Positions 19,702 to 28,846 of a stretch of 64,000 nucleotides of DNA are shown here, in pieces. Both the position numbers and the translations under genes were made by a program. The DNA lies in the NCBI RefSeq assembly GCF_011752995.1, contig NZ_VWWL01000002.1:248001-312000 (forward strand), read 5' to 3'. Below the pieces are notes generated by a model. The model did no database searches. It was not told the origin of the DNA and saw nothing but the letters and a program-made list of their open reading frames with translations. Each line of letters begins with the position of its first letter. Position 1 is the first letter of the stretch. Source of the DNA: Burkholderia sp. Ax-1724 (GTDB lineage Bacteria; Pseudomonadota; Gammaproteobacteria; Burkholderiales; Burkholderiaceae).

Positions 19702-20727
19702 TCAGGCGCTTTCACGCGGAATCACCGTGAAGTCGATCTTTACCGCTTTCCTATGCGGCTCGCGCCCGGCCTCGCGATCGGCCAGCGCGGCGAGCAATGT
19801 CTCGCCCGCCCGCAAGCCGATTCCGTATGCGTCCACCGACACGGTCGTCATCGTCGGCTGGCAGCACCACGACACCTCGAAGTTGCCGAAACCGGCGATG
19901 GCGATATCGTCCGGCACCGACAGCCCGCGGCGATGGCACTCCATGATTGCGCCGAACGCCGACATGTCGCTCACGCACATCACGGCCTCGGTATCGGGCC
20001 ACGTTTCGAGCAAGGCACCGAGCGCCGGCGCGCCATGACTCATGGTGATCGGCGAATCGCCGAGCCGGATCACGCGCGGCGCGCCGAGCCCGAGCGCCTT
20101 CATTTCGGCGACGTAACCGCGCATCCGGTCAAGGCCGCGTCGGTCGCGTTCGCTCTCGCCCGCGATAAAACCGATGCGCCGATACCCGCGTTCATGCAGA
20201 TGCCGGAGCATTGCGCGCGCCGCCGCCGAGTTCGAAAAGCCGACGGCCGTATCGATCGGATCGGCCGGCAAGTCCCACATCTCGACAACCGGGATGCCGG
20301 CGCGCTGCAACAGCATGCGCGTCGCCTCGGTATGCCGGCTGCCCGTCAGCGCGACGCAGCGCGGCTGATGACGCAGCATCGAACGCACGAGCAGTTCTTC
20401 CTGGTCGAGACGGTAGTCGGTGTCGCCGAGCAGGAGCTGCAAACCGTGCGGGCTCAACGCGGCATTGAGCCCGCGCACCGTGTCCGAGAAGTTCGAGCTC
20501 GACAGCGACGGCACCAGCACCGCGACGAACTCCGAGCGTCCCGACGACAACGCGCCCGCCGCCGCATCGGCGACGTAGCCAAGTTCGTCGATGACCTTCA
20601 TGACCCGCTCGCGAGTCGTCTGCGACACGCTGCGTCCCGCGAGCACACGCGAGACGGTCATCTTCGAAACGCCCGCGCGCCGGGCAACATCGGACATGCG
20701 GGGCGGAACAGGTGGCCTGGACGTCAT
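19702..20727 (-). CDS. LacI family transcriptional regulator
   Basis: MSDVARRAGVSKMTVSRVLAGRSVSQTTRERVMKVIDELGYV. Confidence 0.93.
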   Translation of the reverse strand: MTSRPPVPPRMSDVARRAGVSKMTVSRVLAGRSVSQTTRERVMKVIDELGYVADAAAGALSSGRSEFVAVLVPSLSSSNFSDTVRGLNAALSPHGLQLLLGDTDYRLDQEELLVRSMLRHQPRCVALTGSRHTEATRMLLQRAGIPVVEMWDLPADPIDTAVGFSNSAAARAMLRHLHERGYRRIGFIAGESERDRRGLDRMRGYVAEMKALGLGAPRVIRLGDSPITMSHGAPALGALLETWPDTEAVMCVSDMSAFGAIMECHRRGLSVPDDIAIAGFGNFEVSWCCQPTMTTVSVDAYGIGLRAGETLLAALADREAGREPHRKAVKIDFTVIPRESA

Positions 20728-20825
20728 GGTGTGGCGCGGGGCGAGTACGCGAAAGTCACGGAACGCACATCATACCTGGCGACGCTCACCGCCGGCCCGA
20801 TTCAAAACGCCCGCACTTCAAGTGC

Positions 20826-22397
20826 TCAAGGCTCTGGCTCGCCGGAACCGGCCTGCTCGAGCGCATTGAGTTCTTCCTCAGCATCTTCGGGCTGCCCCGC
20901 TGCGGTTTCATGTGTACGCGGCGGCGATTTGACGACCGCCGGCGGCAACCTGCCGATGCCTTCGTCGATACGTTGCAGCAGATACGGGAAGAACGGATTC
21001 GACGCGATGCGAAACATCGAGTCGAGCGTCAGAATCAAGGTGCCGCGTTCACCACGTGGCGCGAGTGTGCCGAGGTTCTCGTTGAAGTTTTCCGAGTCGT
21101 CCGGCGCAATGCCGTACAACGCATCGGTGATCGGGAACGGAATCGCGACGTGCGACAACGAGAAGATGTCCTGAGGATAATCGATGTCCAAAGGCTGCAC
21201 GCGCGTTTGCACTTCGCCCGCATAGACGCTGCGCTCGATCATATGTGCCGAGTCCGGCGACGCATTGGCGATGACCGTCGTGCGATAGTTCTGCGGACCA
21301 ATGCGCAGCAGCCGCGACAGCGCCGTATAAGACGCGACGCGCAGGAAAGTCCTGAAACGCACGCTGCGATTGACGTCGAACAGGACGACCTCGCTGCCGT
21401 TCTCGGGAAGCTTGTCATAGAGCAACGACATCACCGCGGGCGTGCTGACCGTGAAATCGGTCACCGACTGGAACGTGAGAATCGGCGGCAACGTAGCGAG
21501 CCGGTTCTCGCGCTCGAGCCTCGCAATCTGCTCCTGAATGACGCTCGTGAGCAGATACGACTGCCGCGCGCCATTCACCGGGAACGAGTTGTACTTGAAC
21601 GGATTGAACTCCGGCACGATGCCAAGCCATGCGGCGCGCTCGAATGCCGGCAATATCGCCGGCAGTCCCGCGAGACCGGCAAAGCGCGCATAACGCGTCA
21701 CGCCGATCATCGGTGAAATCAGAATGACGCGAGTCGGACGCGTAAGCGCCGGGTTCTCGATCGCATCCAGTGCATATTGCAGCGCCAGCGCGCCGCCATT
21801 CGAGAAGCCGACCAGTTCGAGCGGCTTGTCCGGGCCGATACGCCGGCGCGCTTCGCGCACTGCAAGCCGGGTGGCCGCGGCCCATTGCTGCCAGTGAACG
21901 TCGGTCAACCCGGCCGGCACGGTGCCGTGCCCCGGCAAGCGGATGCCGATCGCGACAAAACCGCGATCACGATAGTTGCGTGCGATATGCCGCAAGCTGT
22001 ACGGCGAATCCGTCATGCCATGCAGCAACACCACCGCGCCAACGGGCGGCCCCGACGGTTCGAGTATGTACGAGTGATTCCAGTCGTAGGCAAAATGCGG
22101 CGGAAAGATCGGCGAGCCCTCGTAATACCGGTTCGCCGCAACGCGCTCGGACGGCTTCAGCTTTTCGACGACATTGACGCGCACGTCCTCGAAAATGCGC
22201 GCTTCCGCTTTCATATAGGCGTTCCAGTCGCCGGTGTCCATCTCTTCCGCGGTCATTTCGCGCGGCACATAGGTATGCCAGACCGACAGCGCCGGACCGC
22301 GCTGCGAGTACCATGCGCGCAGACCGAGTGCGAGTACGGCCGACAGAATCACAACCCATGCACTTATCTTGATGACCTTCAGCGACGTGCGTAGCAT
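20826..22397 (-). CDS. Alpha/beta hydrolase, membrane-anchored
   Basis: N-terminal TM segment; VVLLHGMTDSPYSLRHIARNYRDRGFVAIGIRLPGHG; GFSNGG nucleophile elbow. Confidence 0.85.
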   Translation of the reverse strand: MLRTSLKVIKISAWVVILSAVLALGLRAWYSQRGPALSVWHTYVPREMTAEEMDTGDWNAYMKAEARIFEDVRVNVVEKLKPSERVAANRYYEGSPIFPPHFAYDWNHSYILEPSGPPVGAVVLLHGMTDSPYSLRHIARNYRDRGFVAIGIRLPGHGTVPAGLTDVHWQQWAAATRLAVREARRRIGPDKPLELVGFSNGGALALQYALDAIENPALTRPTRVILISPMIGVTRYARFAGLAGLPAILPAFERAAWLGIVPEFNPFKYNSFPVNGARQSYLLTSVIQEQIARLERENRLATLPPILTFQSVTDFTVSTPAVMSLLYDKLPENGSEVVLFDVNRSVRFRTFLRVASYTALSRLLRIGPQNYRTTVIANASPDSAHMIERSVYAGEVQTRVQPLDIDYPQDIFSLSHVAIPFPITDALYGIAPDDSENFNENLGTLAPRGERGTLILTLDSMFRIASNPFFPYLLQRIDEGIGRLPPAVVKSPPRTHETAAGQPEDAEEELNALEQAGSGEPEP

Positions 22398-22814
22398 TCG
22401 TGTTCTCTTGATGAAGGTTGCACCGCAACGCAGACTGCTGTCCGCGTCGGACGCTGAGACCGTCGTGTCGACGGCGTTCCGGTCTGGATATCCTAAGGTC
22501 TTTTAATCATCCGTTCAAACTCTATGGCCGTTGCACGGCAGGCACTGCCGGATGATTAGCATAACGACCTGAGGTGCGCGGCGATGCCGCAAGCGCGAAT
22601 GAAACAGGCCGATCAGATCGACGCGCTGCGCTATCCGGAATTCGACGCGAGGAAAACTGCACGGAATTCCCGCACTCATCGTGGGGAGGTCGTGGGGACG
22701 TCGTGGGGAAGTTGTGAAGGAGCCGATGCAACGAACACCTTTCAGCGGCATGGAAAAGATCGACTCGCCCGATGACTCGCTCAATCGGATCAAGCCATCC
22801 GGTTCATGAATAAA

Positions 22815-22846
22815 GTACGGGACGCGATACATGCCGCGTCCCGTAC
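22815..22846. terminator. Hairpin downstream of the glycine-zipper lipoprotein gene
   Basis: GTACGGGACGCG-ATACATGC-CGCGTCCCGTAC, perfect 12-bp arms. Confidence 0.6.
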
Positions 22847-22865
22847 ACCCCTGCTCATCGTTCCA

Positions 22866-23081
22866 TTAGCGGCCGCGCATATTGCCGGCCACACCGCCCG
22901 CCGCACCGCCGATGATCGCGCCGGTCCAGGCATCGCCGCCCGAGATCGCCGCAATCCCCGCTCCCGCGCCGGCGCCGAGCGCGGCGCCGCTCATCGTTCC
23001 CTGCGCCTGCGGGCTCATGTCCGTGCAGCCGATCATCGCAACCAGCGTTCCGATGCTCGCGATCCATCCAAGTCGTTTCAT
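22866..23081 (-). CDS. Small glycine-zipper lipoprotein
   Basis: Lipobox LVAMIGC; ALGAGAGAGIAAISGGDAWTGAIIGGAAGGVAG. Confidence 0.75.
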   Translation of the reverse strand: MKRLGWIASIGTLVAMIGCTDMSPQAQGTMSGAALGAGAGAGIAAISGGDAWTGAIIGGAAGGVAGNMRGR

Positions 23082-23092
23082 GATCGTTCTCC

Positions 23093-23470
23093 TTATTGGT
23101 TTTTCTTCAGCCCGGGCACGACCATCTGGAACCAGAGGGTCTCGATCACCGGGTGCTGGATCATCGTCGGATTGGATGCGTAATAGTTGTCGAGCCCCAC
23201 GCGCACGCTGTCGAGCGTCTGCCCCTGCATGCCTTTACCAAAGCGCTGCGCGATGTCGCTGGCGTTCGCCGCATTGCCGGCATAGGCGCGCTCGACTTCG
23301 ATCAGATTGGCAATCCCGACGAGATAGGCTTTCTTCGCTTCCGGCGACGACTCCATCCATTGCTGACCCGTGACAATTGGAATGTTGTCCGCGCGCGCGA
23401 CGTTGCTCATCACGGCCAGCGACAGGAAAGTCAGAGATAACAGCGTTCGCCATTGTGGTTTGATTGCCAT
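23093..23470 (-). CDS. Small exported protein (possibly Rap1a/Tai-like)
   Basis: Signal peptide (LLSLTFLSLAVMSNVARA) and YLVGIANLIEVERAYAG; family call tentative. Confidence 0.6.
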   Translation of the reverse strand: MAIKPQWRTLLSLTFLSLAVMSNVARADNIPIVTGQQWMESSPEAKKAYLVGIANLIEVERAYAGNAANASDIAQRFGKGMQGQTLDSVRVGLDNYYASNPTMIQHPVIETLWFQMVVPGLKKNQ

Positions 23471-24145
23471 TACATACTCCATGGAAATAATGTTCTCCAG
23501 CGGCCTGCCGCCGAAATATCCGCGGCATCGATCGAGTTATTTGGAAGAATGATCGGTCTCGTTCTCGTCGAATCTCCTTTTCAGGTTCACCGGGTCGGCA
23601 TGGTTCATCGAATCAGGTTCAATAGAGAAATAGCTATTGCGAGACCTGAAATTCTCTCGACGAATTCAAATGGTTTGCTAACGCGCGTGCGCCTCAGGCA
23701 CGCCATAGAGTCTACAGAGTTTTCTGTAATTTCCAAGCCTGCTGTCGTGCCCTTCGCGCAACAATGCTATTGAATAAATTGACGATCGAATAACGGGTAA
23801 AGGAATGCAATGCGCGTAAACACTCATCGCTTTATTGAACGAATCTTTTATATGCCGGAAGCATTACATATGAGTTTCGTCACTTTTTTGTGAAATATGA
23901 TCTTCTATTTTTCCTCTCAATTTTCAATGTTTTTACATTAATCAATAAAGAGCGATTGACGTTTCAATTATTCAAATTCGATCGGTTCAGTTACGCTCGA
24001 TCGCGACCTGATGGCAATAGTCTGGAATGGCTGCGAAGCAGCGAAAGAAGGGGTTGAAGCTGTTGACCGTTAGTTGCGTTAAATGTTCTATCCGCGTCAC
24101 GCCGATCCGAACGGCCATATCTTCGGCATTAACAGTCTTTAGCTT

Positions 24146-24201
24146 GTATTTGAAAAATACAGGGTATAGACTGTACGAGTCATTTACAGGCTTTGGCCTG
24201 T
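24146..24201. promoter_or_regulatory. Two perfect inverted repeats upstream of hipBA
   Basis: TGTATTT-GAA-AAATACA (24146-24162) and ACAGGC-TTTG-GCCTGT (24186-24201). Confidence 0.5.
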
Positions 24202-24231
24202 TGTCACGCCGAAGCCGGCCGGAGACCTGTC

Positions 24232-24744
24232 GTGGACTACCCCATCAAGACGCTGAGCCAGTTGAGACCGATCCTGCAAGGCTTCAGGAAAGCCGCCGCA
24301 CTCACCCAGGCCGCGATGGCCAGCCGCCTCGGCGTCACGCAGCAGACTTACGCGCAACTCGAAGCGAATCCGGCCGCCGTCAGCGTCGAACGTCTGTTCA
24401 AGGTCTTGCGGATATTGCAGGTCGATCTGAAACTCGTGCAGACCGGCGCGGCGCCAGGCGAAGCCGCCGAGGCAAGTGTCGCGCCGCCATCAACCAGCCG
24501 TGCGCCCACCCGGCGCGTCGGCGGCAAAACCACTACCACGGCAGGCATCGGCGAAAAGCGCACCACCGCAACGCCGCGCAAACAGCCAACATCGGCGGCG
24601 AAGTCCGCTCGCCCGCGAACCGCCGCGAAGAAGCCGCCCGCCAGCACGACCACGCGCCGCGCCGCGCGCGGCAATAGCGCGTCCGAACCGACGCGCGCCG
24701 CCGCGAAATCCGCAAGCACCGGCAAAAAACGCGAGGAATGGTGA
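24232..24744 (+). CDS. hipB: HipB-like XRE antitoxin with long basic Ala/Lys/Thr/Pro-rich C-terminal tail
   Basis: LSQLRPILQGFRKAAALTQAAMASRLGVTQQTYAQLEANPAAVSVERLFKVLRILQVDLKL; overlaps hipA; probable GTG start near 24232. Confidence 0.8.
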   Translation: MDYPIKTLSQLRPILQGFRKAAALTQAAMASRLGVTQQTYAQLEANPAAVSVERLFKVLRILQVDLKLVQTGAAPGEAAEASVAPPSTSRAPTRRVGGKTTTTAGIGEKRTTATPRKQPTSAAKSARPRTAAKKPPASTTTRRAARGNSASEPTRAAAKSASTGKKREEW

Positions 24745-26072
24745 GCATGGCACGCAACACACAAAGCCGCCTGAATCTGTGGATGAACGGCTTGCAGGTC
24801 GGCTATTGGGAAACGACACGCAACGGCGAGCGTTTGACGTATCTCGACGAATGGATCGACGATCCGCAAGGGCGCCCGCTCTCGCTGTCACTGCCTTTTA
24901 CACCAGGCAATCAGCCATATCGCGGCCAGATCGTCGCGGACTATTTCGACAATCTGCTGCCCGACAGCGAACCGATCCGGCGCCGCATCGCCACGCGTTA
25001 CCGGACCGGCAGCACCGCGCCGTTTCCATTGCTTGCCGCTCTCGGCCGCGACTGCGTCGGCGCGCTGCAGATGCTGCCGCCCGACGAAGCGCCCACCGAC
25101 CTCACGAGCATCGAGGGACGCGCGCTTGGAGAAAGCGACGTCGCCGCCCTGCTGCGCGGCACGACCTCGGCGGCACCGCTCGGCCAGCACGATCCGCTCG
25201 AAGACCTGCGCCTGTCGATCGCCGGGGCGCAGGAGAAAACCGCGCTGCTTCGTCATCGCAATCGCTGGCTGCTGCCCGAAGGCAGCACGCCGACCACGCA
25301 TATCTTCAAGCTGCCGCTCGGGCTCGTCGGCAACATGCGCGCCGACATGCGCACGTCGGTCGAAAACGAATGGCTCTGTTCGCACATCGTCGCCGCTTAC
25401 GGCCTGCCCGTTGCCCACTGCGAAATCGCGCGCTTCGACGAAGAGAAAGCATTGATCGTCGAGCGGTTCGATCGCAGACCATCGAGCGACGCAACGTGGA
25501 TCGTGCGGCTGCCGCAAGAAGACATGTGCCAGGCAACCGGCACATCGGCGCTTCATAAATACGAATCCGATGGCGGCCCGGGTATCGAGACCATCATGGA
25601 AGTACTCGCCGGCTCGTCTCGCGCCGCAACGGACCGGCGCAACTTTTTCACGACGCAGATGATTTTCTGGCTACTCGCCGCCACCGATGGCCATGCGAAG
25701 AACTTCAGCATCGCGCATCTCGCGGGCAATCGTTACGAATCGACGCCGCTTTACGACGTGCTCTCCGCGCATCCGATCATCGGTTCGGGGCCGAGCCATC
25801 TAGCCGTGCAAAGAGTGAAACTCGCGATGGCCGTTCGCGGCAAAAACGTCCACTACCTGCTCAATCAGATCCAGCGAAGACACTGGATTGCCGAAGGACA
25901 ACGCACCGGTTTTTCCGCCGCGGCCGTCGAAACGATGATCGACGAACTGACCGCGCGAACCGATACGGTCATCGATGAAGTATCGTCGCAACTGCCCGAC
26001 GACTTTCCGATGGACGTCGCCGATGCGGTGTTCAACGGCATGCGCCGGTTGAACAGAAAACTGGCGCAGTAG
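24738..26072 (+). CDS. hipA: HipA-like serine/threonine kinase toxin
   Basis: LSIAGAQEKTALL, SVENEWLC, ERFDRR, RLPQEDMCQATGTSALHKYESDGGPGIETIM, ATDGHAKNFS: close to E. coli HipA motifs. Confidence 0.93.
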   Translation: MVSMARNTQSRLNLWMNGLQVGYWETTRNGERLTYLDEWIDDPQGRPLSLSLPFTPGNQPYRGQIVADYFDNLLPDSEPIRRRIATRYRTGSTAPFPLLAALGRDCVGALQMLPPDEAPTDLTSIEGRALGESDVAALLRGTTSAAPLGQHDPLEDLRLSIAGAQEKTALLRHRNRWLLPEGSTPTTHIFKLPLGLVGNMRADMRTSVENEWLCSHIVAAYGLPVAHCEIARFDEEKALIVERFDRRPSSDATWIVRLPQEDMCQATGTSALHKYESDGGPGIETIMEVLAGSSRAATDRRNFFTTQMIFWLLAATDGHAKNFSIAHLAGNRYESTPLYDVLSAHPIIGSGPSHLAVQRVKLAMAVRGKNVHYLLNQIQRRHWIAEGQRTGFSAAAVETMIDELTARTDTVIDEVSSQLPDDFPMDVADAVFNGMRRLNRKLAQ

Positions 26073-26097
26073 AAAAAAAGCCGGAAAAACGCATTCT

Positions 26098-26775
26098 TCA
26101 AATCTGCCGCGCCACGACTTCATCCACCTTCGCCGACGCGCGCCACTGAACACTCAGCAAATGCTCGCGCATGTAGCGCGCCGCCGCTTCCGCGTCGCGT
26201 GCTTTCAGCGCATTGACGATCTCCTGGTGCTGCTGCGCGAAATACTGCCGCGTCTCCTGCGCGGCCGTTTTTTCGCGGACCTCCGGTTTCACACGCATAC
26301 CGTTGATGACTTCCATCAACGCAATCAGCGCGGGATTTCGCGTAGCCTGGCCAATCAGCAGATGAAAGCGGTGATCCCATTGCTGCCATTCGTCGTCGGT
26401 TTTCGCGGCAGCATTTTTACGCGCGCACTTTTCCAGCTCCTGCAGATCGTCACCGCTCGCCTTCGTCGCCGCCAGTGCGACAAGCGCCGGTTCGAACAGC
26501 AGGCGCATTTCGGCGATGTCCGCCGGACTGGTGCCGACGCGCAGCCCCCGCAGCGTAGGCGCGAACTTTAGCGGCCGGGCGCCGAGATAAGTGCCACGGC
26601 CGACGCCACGCCACACGCGGCCCGAGGCTTCCATCGACGCCAGCGCCGAGCGCAACTCGCGGCGGCTCACGCCCAGTTCTTCCGCAAGCGTCCGTTCGGG
26701 CGGCAGCGCATCGCCATCCTTCAGGCGATGCTGGGCAATGTAGTCGAGCAACGCATCCAGTACTGGCTTTTCCAT
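26098..26775 (-). CDS. GntR/FadR family transcriptional regulator
   Basis: DGDALPPERTLAEELGVSRRELRSALASMEASGRVWRGVGRGTYLG and helical FCD C-terminus. Confidence 0.9.
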   Translation of the reverse strand: MEKPVLDALLDYIAQHRLKDGDALPPERTLAEELGVSRRELRSALASMEASGRVWRGVGRGTYLGARPLKFAPTLRGLRVGTSPADIAEMRLLFEPALVALAATKASGDDLQELEKCARKNAAAKTDDEWQQWDHRFHLLIGQATRNPALIALMEVINGMRVKPEVREKTAAQETRQYFAQQHQEIVNALKARDAEAAARYMREHLLSVQWRASAKVDEVVARQI

Positions 26776-26783
26776 TTTTTCCG

Positions 26784-26801
26784 AACCAATATTAATTGGT
26801 T
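26784..26801. promoter_or_regulatory. Candidate regulator operator 1 (AACCA-N8-TGGTT)
   Basis: AACCAATATTAATTGGTT; 7-bp perfect arms. Confidence 0.55.
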
Positions 26802-26938
26802 TAAACGATATCAGAATCCCGGCGAGACCGCACGCCGTCCTTCAGGGTATTTTTTATCCGCTATACTGGCCGTGTATATCGGGTTAACACCGGGTGCAAC
26901 CGGGTTGCATTAGCCTTACTCTTCTATCTTTTACAATG

Positions 26939-26958
26939 GAACCATTCATAATTGGTTC
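26939..26958. promoter_or_regulatory. Candidate regulator operator 2 (AACCA-N8-TGGTT)
   Basis: GAACCATTCATAATTGGTTC; same half-sites and spacing as operator 1. Confidence 0.55.
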
Positions 26959-26992
26959 TATCATTGGTCCCGCTGTCGCAAAGGAGTCGCGC

Positions 26993-28777
26993 ATGTCGTT
27001 TACAACCCGTCCGGAACTGATCGGCACCTTCGGTATGGTGTCCTCGACACATTGGCTCGCGAGCGCCTCGGCAATGGCCACCCTCGAAAAAGGCGGCAAT
27101 GCGTTCGATGCCGCCGCGGCAGCCGGCTTCGTGCTGCAGATCGTCGAGCCGCATCTGAATGGTCCGGGCGGCGAACTGCCGGTCGTGTTCTATAGCGCGC
27201 GCGAAGACCGGGTGCGCGTACTGTGCGGCCAGGGCGTAACGCCCGAGCGCATGACCATCGAACGGATGCGCAACCTGGGGCTCGACGTCGTGCCGGGCAC
27301 GGGTCTGCTGCCCGCCGTGGTGCCGGGCGCGTTCGGCGCATGGATGGCCATGCTGCGCGATTACGGCCAGTTGCCGCTCGAAGACGTGCTGAGCTACGCG
27401 ATCGGTTACGCGGAAAACGGCTATCCGGTGCTGCCGCGCATGGCGGCGTCGATCCTTGCGATCAAGGACTTCTTCCGCACCGAATGGACCACCTCGGCCG
27501 AGCAGTGGCTGCGCAACGGCGAAGTGCCGACGCCCAACCATCTGTTCGCCAATCCCGCGATCGCAGAGACCTACAAGCGCATCCTGCGCGAAGCGAATAC
27601 GCGCAGCGACCGCGCCGAACAATGCGAACGCGCGCGCGACGTGTTCTATCGCGGCTTCGTCGCCGATGCGATCGACCAGTATTTCCGTTCGACGGCCGTG
27701 CTCGACACCTCGGGCCAGCGCAATTACGGCCTGCTCGATGCAGGCGATATGGCGCGTTGGGAGCCCACCTACGAAGACCCGGTCTCGTACGACTACGCGG
27801 GCCTGCGCGTTCACAAGACCGGACCGTGGGGCCAGGGGCCGATGTTCCTGCAGCAGCTCGCGCTGCTCAAGGGTTTCGATCTCGGCGCGATGGACCCGCT
27901 CGGGCCGGACTTCGTTCATACGGTCATCGAGTGTTCGAAGCTCGCATTTGCCGATCGCGACGTGTTCTACGGCGACCCCGCGTTTTCGCATGTGCCGATG
28001 GACGTGCTGCTCAGCGACGCCTACAACGACGAGCGCCGCAAGCTCGTCGATCCGCGCCGCGCGTCGTTCGAATTCCGCCCAGGGCAACTCGGCGACAGCG
28101 AACAGCGCGCTGCGCGCATCATCGCGAATGCCGGCCGCGAACAGGCGGGCGGCTTCGGCCAGGGCGAACCGACGTTCGCGCCGCTGCCTGAACTGCGCGG
28201 CGATACGGTGCATCTCGACGTCGTCGACCGCTGGGGCAACATGGTTTCGGCCACGCCGTCCGGCGGCTGGCTGCAGGCGTCGCCGGCAGTGCCCGGCCTC
28301 GGCTTCAACGTCACGACGCGCGCGCAGATGTTCTGGATGGAAGAGGGCCTGCCTTCGTCGCTCGGTCCGGGCCGCCGTCCGCGCACCACGCTGTCGCCCA
28401 CGCTCGTCACGCGCGACGGCAAGCCCTACGCGGCCTTCGGCACGCCGGGCGGCGATCAGCAGGATCAATGGTCGCTGCAGCTATTCCTCAAGCACGTGCA
28501 TGGCGGCATGAACTTCCAGGCCGCCGTCGATGCGCCGTCGTTCCAGACCGCGCACTTCCCCGGCTCGTTCTATCCGCGTGCGATGCAGCTCGGCAAGATG
28601 TCCGCCGAGTCGCGCTTCCCGGAAAGCACGCTCGCCGAGTTGCGCGCGCGCGGTCACGACCTGACCGTCGCGGAACCGTGGGCGCTGGGCCGCGTGTGCG
28701 CGGTCAGCATCAGAAACGGTTTGCTGCGAGGCGCCGCCACGCCGCGTCAGATGCAAGCCTACGCAATCGGGCGATAA
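26993..28777 (+). CDS. Gamma-glutamyltransferase family protein
   Basis: ASAMATLEKGGNAFDAAAAAGFVLQIVEPHLNGPGGELPVVFY..DTVHLDVVDRWGNMVSATPSGGW..TLSPTLVTRDGKPYAAFGTPGGDQQDQW. Confidence 0.9.
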   Translation: MSFTTRPELIGTFGMVSSTHWLASASAMATLEKGGNAFDAAAAAGFVLQIVEPHLNGPGGELPVVFYSAREDRVRVLCGQGVTPERMTIERMRNLGLDVVPGTGLLPAVVPGAFGAWMAMLRDYGQLPLEDVLSYAIGYAENGYPVLPRMAASILAIKDFFRTEWTTSAEQWLRNGEVPTPNHLFANPAIAETYKRILREANTRSDRAEQCERARDVFYRGFVADAIDQYFRSTAVLDTSGQRNYGLLDAGDMARWEPTYEDPVSYDYAGLRVHKTGPWGQGPMFLQQLALLKGFDLGAMDPLGPDFVHTVIECSKLAFADRDVFYGDPAFSHVPMDVLLSDAYNDERRKLVDPRRASFEFRPGQLGDSEQRAARIIANAGREQAGGFGQGEPTFAPLPELRGDTVHLDVVDRWGNMVSATPSGGWLQASPAVPGLGFNVTTRAQMFWMEEGLPSSLGPGRRPRTTLSPTLVTRDGKPYAAFGTPGGDQQDQWSLQLFLKHVHGGMNFQAAVDAPSFQTAHFPGSFYPRAMQLGKMSAESRFPESTLAELRARGHDLTVAEPWALGRVCAVSIRNGLLRGAATPRQMQAYAIGR

Positions 28778-28846
28778 GCAGTCCGAAGTACAGAACGCGC
28801 GGCGCTCGCCGCGCCATTTTCATCAGCATCATCAGGAGAAGTTGCC

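Noticed and set aside
22680-22712. CRISPR or VNTR array
   Set aside because: Only three contiguous 11-bp units and no spacers.
26924-28468. 514-aa minus-strand ORF opposite the gamma-glutamyltransferase gene
   Set aside because: Shadow ORF with biased Arg/His/Ala composition and no recognisable motif.
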